From the NCBI GenBank assembly GCA_032718475.1, contig JAUCBJ010006463.1:1-53496 (forward strand): a stretch of 53,496 nt of DNA. The letters run 5' to 3'. Origin of the DNA: Nemertoderma westbladi. Lineage: Eukaryota > Xenacoelomorpha > Nemertodermatida > Nemertodermatidae. A program made the translations under genes and the position numbers. Under the pieces are notes generated by a model. That model saw only the letters and a list, made by a program, of their open reading frames with translations, had not been told where the DNA came from and made no database searches. Positions 35,801-44,800 of this stretch are shown piece by piece (positions within the stretch are counted from its first letter, which is position 1; every line of letters starts with the position of its first letter).

Positions 35801-38800
35801 AAATAGATTCAGCCACGAGCGTGTCACTAAAATTTTATATCATGAAGGGGGGAGTTGATATCACTGCATAAATGCAGTTCAAACAACTCCTCCCAATAAT
35901 GTCGTTATTTCATATACTAGAAGCGATATAATAAGTCCAAAATAGTGTGAATGCAGTTTAATTGTGTGGCTCATGCGCGATTTTATCTCTATTGTTTAAA
36001 ATGTGAACTTATGCTTTTGGCACTTCTCATGTTTCCTGCCCAAAACCAAAACCTTGTTAAAATAAAATTCAGTATATTATTATTAAACCATACAGCATCT
36101 ATTTTAACAAATAAGAGTAAAATTAAAACAGTTTTTCTATAAAAATCACTTATCTATTTCTGGCCCTTATATTGCCCATCTATTTTTTGTACCCCCATTC
36201 GATTCGAATGTTGTCTTCTACGCCTTCAGAGAAACAATAGATGGAATGGAATTAGCATTGTCTCATTTTAAAACATTTACAAAATTTTTTATAAATTTTG
36301 GTAAAAAGCGGTCACAGTTTGGCCCCTATTTGGCCGGAAATATAAATATATAGCTTACTTTAATGATAGAGAAAGAAAGAGCAACTCTCCCTCGTTCCAA
36401 CACGTTGGTTTGGTGCCTTTACGATAAATATTTGCCGAGATATAGATGTTTGAAAAATGTCATTTTGTCCGTTTTTTTCGACTTTGATGGAGGGGAGACC
36501 ACTTCTACCTATATATATCCAGCTTGTAGACTGCATCCTTTGGGAGGGCGATGCTTCACCTACCTTATCGTCGCCCTGGCTGTGTTTTTTCTAATGTATT
36601 ATTCATCCCACCTAGATGGTTTATATCAGGCCTATAAGTTATAAATCTGATTGAGTTTGAATTTATAAATATGATATATATATATATTCCCGTAGTGGGT
36701 TTAATCAATATTGAAATATATGTTATTATTTCTGAGTTCAGAAGTTACGGATGGTTGACATTCCTAATGGAGAGTTACTAGACACTAAATACTGATGAAT
36801 GCCACCGTCTGATGGCTTATAGTCTACACTATAAACAAATGTACCCGGAGTGTCCTATACCTAGAAGTTAATTATCGTCGCCTACGCTAACGGACCTATT
36901 AACCACTTTACAACACAAAAATACCGCGTACACACTAAATTAAATTTCAGGAATGTGTTGTACTCTAAACCCTAGATTAGATACTAACACTTATACAAGA
37001 AATAACTCACAGTTAAATATACTTGAACAACTAAAAGAACCAGAGTATCTGCCGGAGTGACCAGAGTATTTAGTCTTACTTACTTCGATGCTAAAGAAAT
37101 CACTGGTCGACCTACGCCAAGCAGTCCTGATGTAGTACTGGGGTTAATTTAACTATTATGGAACATACAACTAGCAGAATTACTGTAGGAATAAACTTAG
37201 GACTTGAATGTTGTATATTACTTGCATAAACTCTAAATAATAAGTATTGCGCTACCCTTACAGATTATTGAAATAAAACACAAGCCAAAACGCTGACAGA
37301 CTACCACTAAATCTAAATCTAAAACAAACGAAGAACAGAACAACAGAAGTTTCCGAAATTGTTAGCTAGTACGCGTTCCAGACTTCGTGGTATGACTTAT
37401 TCTTTAGTGGAGGATTTACCTTATAACATGGAAGCCTCCACTTCCTAACTGCACTTTATCGGACAAATAACCCACAACACTGTAATTCACCTCAAATCCA
37501 ATGACAATCGGACAACAATTTAGCCTACGAGGCTAATTTAGTAGGTTCCACCTTTGTGTAGTGGTCGCATTGAATTCACATCTCCCATGGGTCGTTGGTT
37601 CGATCCTCACATGGGCCAGGGCAGTTTTTCTTTAAAGGAACCAGCCAGGGCGCATCTCTGCCTTGCATCCTTAAGTGGTAGCTAAATGAGTACTGGAGTT
37701 TCCTCTAGGGAGTAAAGTTCTTCTTAAAGGGGACATAAATATGTCACAATCGAATTAATACAGCTATGCAGTACCGGACCGGAGGTTTTTTATTGTCCCT
37801 CCGGAACAATAAAATAAGAGGATTAAATTACTGTTCTTACTAGAGTGTTACCGGTTAACAATATATTATTGTTTGCGCTTTTAGACCTTTAACAGTTTAA
37901 CCTGTTAATTTACGTGTCTTATGATGTCTGACAGCCCGTACAAAATATGACCACAGCAGAAGCCTACTACTACTACTACTACTAGGATCGGCATGCTGCA
38001 TTGCAGCTGCATTTTTAAGAATGCTGTGCCGGCTTGTCAACAAAATTGCACCGCCACAACTCCCTATCACCCATGACATTTGCTAGATCATCCGCATCTT
38101 TAAGGCCAGTGTCCTTTAAGATGCGTCTCAAGAAAGTCATGGGCTGTCCACCATGCTTATTCACTCCATGAGGCTGCCAAAGTACAAGATTATGCACTGG
38201 CTGGTCCTCACGGCGAAAGCAATGTCCTGCAAAGCGGAGGCGATTTTGTTCTAGTGTCAAGCTTGGGGGAACCAATGAGACACCTCCAATGTTATATAGT
38301 GTCTGGTTGGAGATGTGTGCATTGTACTTGACACAATGAACCCGGCGTAGCATTCTTGTGAATGTGCCATCCAGAGATTTGGTGTCCTCAGCAGTTAGAG
38401 CCCAGCATGGACTCCCGTAGAGGAGTACTGGAACTACTGCTGCTCTAAATAATCGGACCTTAAGTTTCCGATTAATTCTCGGTGACTTCCAAATCCTGGA
38501 AAGCCTATTCAAGGCTGCCCATGCCTTTCCCTTACGTATTCGAAGGTCCTCACCTGACTTCCGGATCCATGATCCCAGGTAACAGAAGTCGTCCACATGC
38601 TCAAGCATACCATCCTTTGAGCTTATGCTCATCCGATCAGAGACTTGCTGATGACTTTCAAAGTTAACGGTCAGAATTTTGGTCTTTCTGGAGTTAATAA
38701 AAAGACCAACACTAGAAGCAGCATGTTCTAATGAGCTGAGGAGCCGTTGGGCTCCGTCTAATGATTCTGAGAGTACTCCTAAGTCATCAGCAAAGTCTAG

Positions 38801-41800
38801 ATCAGTTAGGTACTTGGCAGGATTTCCTCGACTTCTGGAGCCAGTAGGTGGAGTTATCATCACCCCTTCATCATTATGATGATCTAAGGACATGCGTAGA
38901 ACATAGTCAACCACAATAATGAACAAGAATGGTGCAAGTGTGTCTCCTTGGAGGACGCCCCATAACACTTCAAATGGTTCTGTGTCACCGTCAACAGTAG
39001 ACACAAATGTTGTCGAACCATCGTATACTGATCTGATTGCTGCAATAATTTCATCAGGAATCCCATATAATGAAAGTATGCTGAACATACGTGAGCGAGA
39101 GACTGAATCAAAGGCCTTGAAGAAGTCAACAAAGATAACAGCCAGATGCCTGTCTTTCTTTTTTGATAATTCTTCAATTATCCTTCTAAGTGCCAAAATG
39201 GGCTCCATGGTCCCACGACCTTTACGGAACCCATTCTGATTTCCACGGAGCAGTCTCTCAATGGGATCCCTGATGCGATTTAATAGAATCCTATTGTATA
39301 GCTTTGCAGCAATCGAGATCAATGAGATTCCCCGAAAAGAACCATAGAGTGTTAGGTTGCCCTTCTTGGGAACTGGCACCAACTTATTTGTTTTCATTTC
39401 TTGTGGGACTCTTGTTGTTCGGTACATGTCTACTATGATGGGATAGATGAGCTTTAAACACTCAGGTATTTTAAAGACCTCAGGGGGAACACCATCTACT
39501 CCACTGGCACGATTGGTCTTAATGCTCTTTGCAGCAGCCTTCACTTCTGCAAAGGAGATATCGCCAATGGGAATATCTGGGAGTACAGACTCAGACACTT
39601 TTACTTCTATAAAGTTATCAGGCAATACCCTGTCATTGTTGAGGAGCTTTTCAAAGTGGGCTTTCCAACCATTGAGGCGATCGGCTGGTGATTCAGCCTT
39701 AACCTTGGTGGTTGGTTGGCTTTTCCGCCCAGTAAGCAGATTGATTGATTTCCATGCTTGGGATGATTGCCTGCTGTCGTCAGCATCATTGATGGCATCA
39801 ACCTGTTGGTTTATTAGCTCCTGTAGATTAACAGAGTACTGCCTGTTCAGGGACCTAGATGCAGCCTTAACTGCATTCTTGGCCGCTGTAGTCTGTTTGA
39901 GTCGGGACTCTTTCTGCGCCTTATGAAGGTCATTTCGGCACTTCTGAATTTTGTTGTCAGTCCAGGGGGCCCTTTTCCTGTTTCGAGGGTATACAGGAAC
40001 TGTTTCTGCAGCTGCTAACTTAACTGCTTCTGTAAAGGCAGTATAGCCCTCACAGTGATCTGCCGCCTCAGAGGCAAGAGCCTCATACCTGTTGCTCAGC
40101 TGTAGTGTGAAGCTGGATCTCACACTTGGCTGTTTCAACAGAGAGGACCAGTCATGCCGCGGCCTGGCAGATTTCGTTGTTCTGCTAGCACGCAGACTAA
40201 GTCTTACCTTGGCCATAATAAGGCGGTGATCACTGGAGAAGGGTCGAAGTGTAAATGCATTACAGTCTTGTATAGAGCTCCTGTATTTCCTACGAAACAG
40301 AATATGGTCTATCTGGGACTTGTGACCACTGGGTCCACTATGAGTCCATAGCTTTCCAGTTCGCTTCTTGAACTGGGTTCCAGCCGAAAACAATCCATTT
40401 CCAGAGATAAAATCCTGAAGATGGACAGAATTTCGGTTAACACTATTGCTATAGACCCAGGGCGATGTAGGTGATTGATGCAGACTTGCATTAAAGTCTC
40501 CCAGGAATGTTAAGAATGCATGCTGATCCACTCCATCAGTAGCCGCTTGTAGATTGTGGTAGAAATTTTCCACCTCCTCTACAGGGGCAACACTAGTTGG
40601 AGAGTAGCACACAATCAGAACCACCTTAGGAAACTTCTTAGCCAGTCTTCCAGAACATGAGAAGTGGCAACGGATGATGCGGTTAGAGATTTGGTCTATT
40701 TTGTCCAATGCTGCATGTGCAGTTGGATTCATCAATAGACCAATTCCACCATTGCCACTATCATCTGCTGACGCGAGGGCGAGTCGCCAACCGCCCCCCA
40801 TGTCCTCAATCAGAACCTCATCATTATGAATCAGCAGAAGCCAGTCTAACGCGGCGTATGACCCACGGGGTGTGGGAGACTGAGTTCTATGGCCGAGAGT
40901 GGGTAGGCTACTTTGTATTATTCGATTGATCTCTACTATATAATCTCCAAAAACTATGCTTATTTTCAGGGCAATACCAACAGTTCCTTTACATGCTGTG
41001 CTTTAATTATCAGGCAGAGTTATGACTTATACTAATTACAACAGAGGGTTATGGAACATCACGGTTTTAATTCACTATATTGACAATAGTACTGAAACAC
41101 GTTAATTTGCCGACTGTTTCCAATTTTACTCATATATAAGGAGAAATTTAGCTCACTTACGTTGGGGTTATGAATTAGCATAAAATTCATACAGACCACT
41201 GTAATTTGAGCCAAGCAATTGTTACTAATGTTCCCTTCCGCTTACCTCAATAACAAAGAAAGTTAGTTGGAATTATCGATCATTCGTACGTATTCTCCAA
41301 ATATAAACATCCATTAAATATGTTACCAAACAACAATGAATAACAGTATAAAACAGTATAAAATATGCGGTGCCGGCAGCCATATCAACAGTCATATGTT
41401 TGCCGTAAGTGCAGAGTGCAATATTCAGTGAATGGAGAGCTGAGAGAGATAATATATTGTGGTTGATAAACCTCTGGCAGTCTGGCCACGGATGGTCTCG
41501 GGCAGAAGTCAGAATGAAGTATTATGTCGCACTGCGGCATGTTCATATGTAAACAAAGCCGCAGGAAAATGTAAAGTGAAAATTGTGCCGGAAAATAACA
41601 CAGAGGATACGGGACAAAGAGAATGCTGTTCAATGGCTGGTCATTTCGTCATTATAGCTCTGTACCAAAATAAACACAAGAGGGCGTAAATGTTATACGT
41701 TCTCCAAACTCTCGAGATAATGCCAGTTTTTAGAGTAGTTCGCGCATTGCACCAAAACGACACATTTTTGCCGCAAAAGCTTTAACACGTTGTTAACTAG

Positions 41801-44800
41801 CTTCAGCGCGACTGTCCAATTGTCCACGTCTTTGTTCAAGTTTTACACAAAATATTTTCTGAACAATATTATACAAATACAGTTTCAAACGGTGCTACTT
41901 ATCTTTGGCAGATAAGCTTTCTCTTAGCACAGTGGGTGTTCAAGAGCACCGAATGCAGACTGGACAGACTGATGAGGTTCTGATTAAGGACATGGGGGGC
42001 GGTTGGCGACTCGCCCTTGCGTCAGCAGATGATAGTGGCAATGGTGGAATTGGTCTATTGATGAATCCAACTGCACATGCAGCATTGGATAAAATAGACC
42101 AAATCTCTAACCGCATCATCCGCTGCCACTTCTCATGTTCTGGAAGACTGGCTAAGAAGTTTCCTAAGGTGGTTCTGATTGTGTGCTACTCTCCAACTAG
42201 TGTTGCCCCTGTAGAGGAGGTGGAAAATTTCTACCACAATCTACAAGCAGCTACTGATAGAGTGGATCAGCATGCATTCTTAACATTCCTGGGAGACTTT
42301 AATGCAAGTCTGCATCAATCACCTACATCGCCCTGGGTCTATAGCAATAGTGTTAACCGAAATTCTGTCCATCTTCAGGATTTTATCTCTGGAAATGGAT
42401 TGTTTTCGGCTGGAACCCAGTTCAAGAAGCGAACTGGAAAGCTATGGACTCATAGTGGACCCAGTGGTCACAAGTCCCAGATAGACCATATTCTGTTTCG
42501 TAGGAAATACAGGAGCTCTATACAAGACTGTAATGCATTTACACTTCGACCCTTCTCCAGTGATCACCGCCTCATTGTGGCCAAGGTAAGACTTAGTCTG
42601 CGTGCTAGCAGAACAACGAAATCTGCCTTGCCGCGGCATGACTGGTCCTCTCTGTTGCAACAGCCAAGTGTGAGATCCAGCTTCACACTACAGCTGAGCA
42701 ACAGGTATGAGGCTCTTGCCTCTGAGGCGGCAGATCACTGTGAGGGCTATACTGCCTTTACAGAAGCAGTTAAGTTAGCAGCTGCAGAAACAGTTCCTGT
42801 ATACCCTCGAAACAGGAAAAGGGCCCCCTGGACTGACAACAAAATTCAGAAGTGCCGAAATGACCTTCATAAGGCGCAGAAAGAGTCCCGACTCAAACAG
42901 ACTACAGCGGCCAAGAATGCAGTTAAGGCTGCATCTAGGTCCCTGAACAGGCAGTACTCTGCTAATCTACAGGAGCTAATAAACCAACAGGTTGATGCCA
43001 TCAATGATGCTGACGACAGCAGGCAATCATCCCAGGCATGGAAATCGATCAATCTGCTTACTGGGCGGAAAAGCCAACCAACCACCAAGGTTAAGGCTGA
43101 ATCACCAGCCGATCGCCTTAATGGTTGGAAAGCCCACTTTGAAAAGCTCCTCAATAATGACAGGGTATTGCCTGATAACTTTATAGAAGTACAAGTGTCT
43201 GAGTCTGTACTCCCAGATATTCCCATTGGCGATATCTCCTTTGCAGAAGTGAAGGCTGCTGCAAAGAGCATTAAGACCAATCGTGCCAGTGGAGTAGATG
43301 GTGTTCCCCCTGAGGTCTTTAAAATACCTGAGTGTTTAAAGCTCATCTATCCCATCATAGTACTCCATGTCCTCTCATGCTGGGCTCTAACTGCTGAGGA
43401 CACCAAATCTCTGGATGGCACATTCACAAGAATGCTACGCCGGGTTCATTGTGTCAAGTACAATGCACACATCTCCAACGAGACACTATATAACATTGGA
43501 GGTGTCTCATTGGTTCCCCCAAGCTTGACACTAGAACAAAATCGCCTCCGCTTTGCAGGACATTGCTTTCGCCGTGAGGACCAGCCAGTGCATAATCTTG
43601 TACTTTGGCAGCCTCATGGAGTGAATAAGCATGGTGGACAGCCCGGCCTTAAAGATGCGGATGATCTAGCAAATGTCATGGGTGATAGGGAGTTGTGGCG
43701 GTGCAATTTTGTTGACAAGCCGGCACAGCATTCTTAAAAATGCAGCTGCAATGCAGCATGCCGATCCTAGTAGTAGTGCTACTATTACAATTATGATTAC
43801 TTGTAATATAAATCATTCATATCCAAAGATTGATTTTAATTTTAATGTGACCTAAAGCATAAGTCTATTATTATGTAGATGCAGTCCCGTGTTCAGTCAG
43901 TACTCCCATTATTGAGAAATGTAAATGTATGTCAATAAGCAATGAAGATCTTTTATATCAATTGTGAATTTTATCCTCAAATGTTCAACTTAATGTCGAA
44001 ATATAATCGACATTTTTATCATTGGTATCATATTTGTTGGGTGTTGTATGTCTTCCATGTTGCGTTTTCCATCTATATGGAATCATCCTAAGGAATTAAG
44101 TCCCCATTATCATTGACCTTTTATCGAATTCGAATTTCCGAATTCGAATCCGAATTTCTGGTAAGCGACGTATAGGGTATCATTTCTCACACAGACACAA
44201 TGCTTTGTACGCTCCAATTCTGCCGTGCAATGTAAAAAGACCGCAAGTCACAAAACGTCATTTCGAGTAAAACGCAAATTACTGTTTGTCTTCAGATTGT
44301 TGGTTTAAAATGTCCGTAAATTCCTAATTTTTATAAGCCCTACGCAATTGGGGGTGGGAAATTTTTCTACGTGATTATTTTTCACTTTCCATTAATATTT
44401 TGACTTCAGGGTAATTTTTTGTACTTACGGTGTTTTTGCATTACCGTATACAACCTGTATGTAAATACATATTTCAAGACACATATTTCAAAAAAACCAT
44501 ATGTGCGTTTTCTTATTATCTATGCAATGACAAAACACCGTAAGTCTTGTTGACTTACGGTTTTTTTTGCATAAATTTAAGTGATTTACGGTCTTTTACC
44601 TTTTTTTAGACCCAGAAAAAGTGAATAAGTGAATTTTGGAAAAATGCGACTTACGGTCTTTTCACATTGCACGGCAGAATTGGAATTGACACGTCACGCA
44701 ACTAAAAGAGTTCCTGACTTATTTAGCCCAATCAGGGAGCTAAATGCCAGTTTTTTTTTCTTCTTCATGTCCAAAAATCTGCAGAAAAATTGAGACCGGA

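Noticed and set aside
38482-39926. + strand frames opposite the RTE-like ORF
   Set aside because: Antisense shadows of the reverse-transcriptase frame.
41459-41689. 76-codon open frame between the two RTE-like copies
   Set aside because: No family resemblance or splice context; length is within chance expectation.
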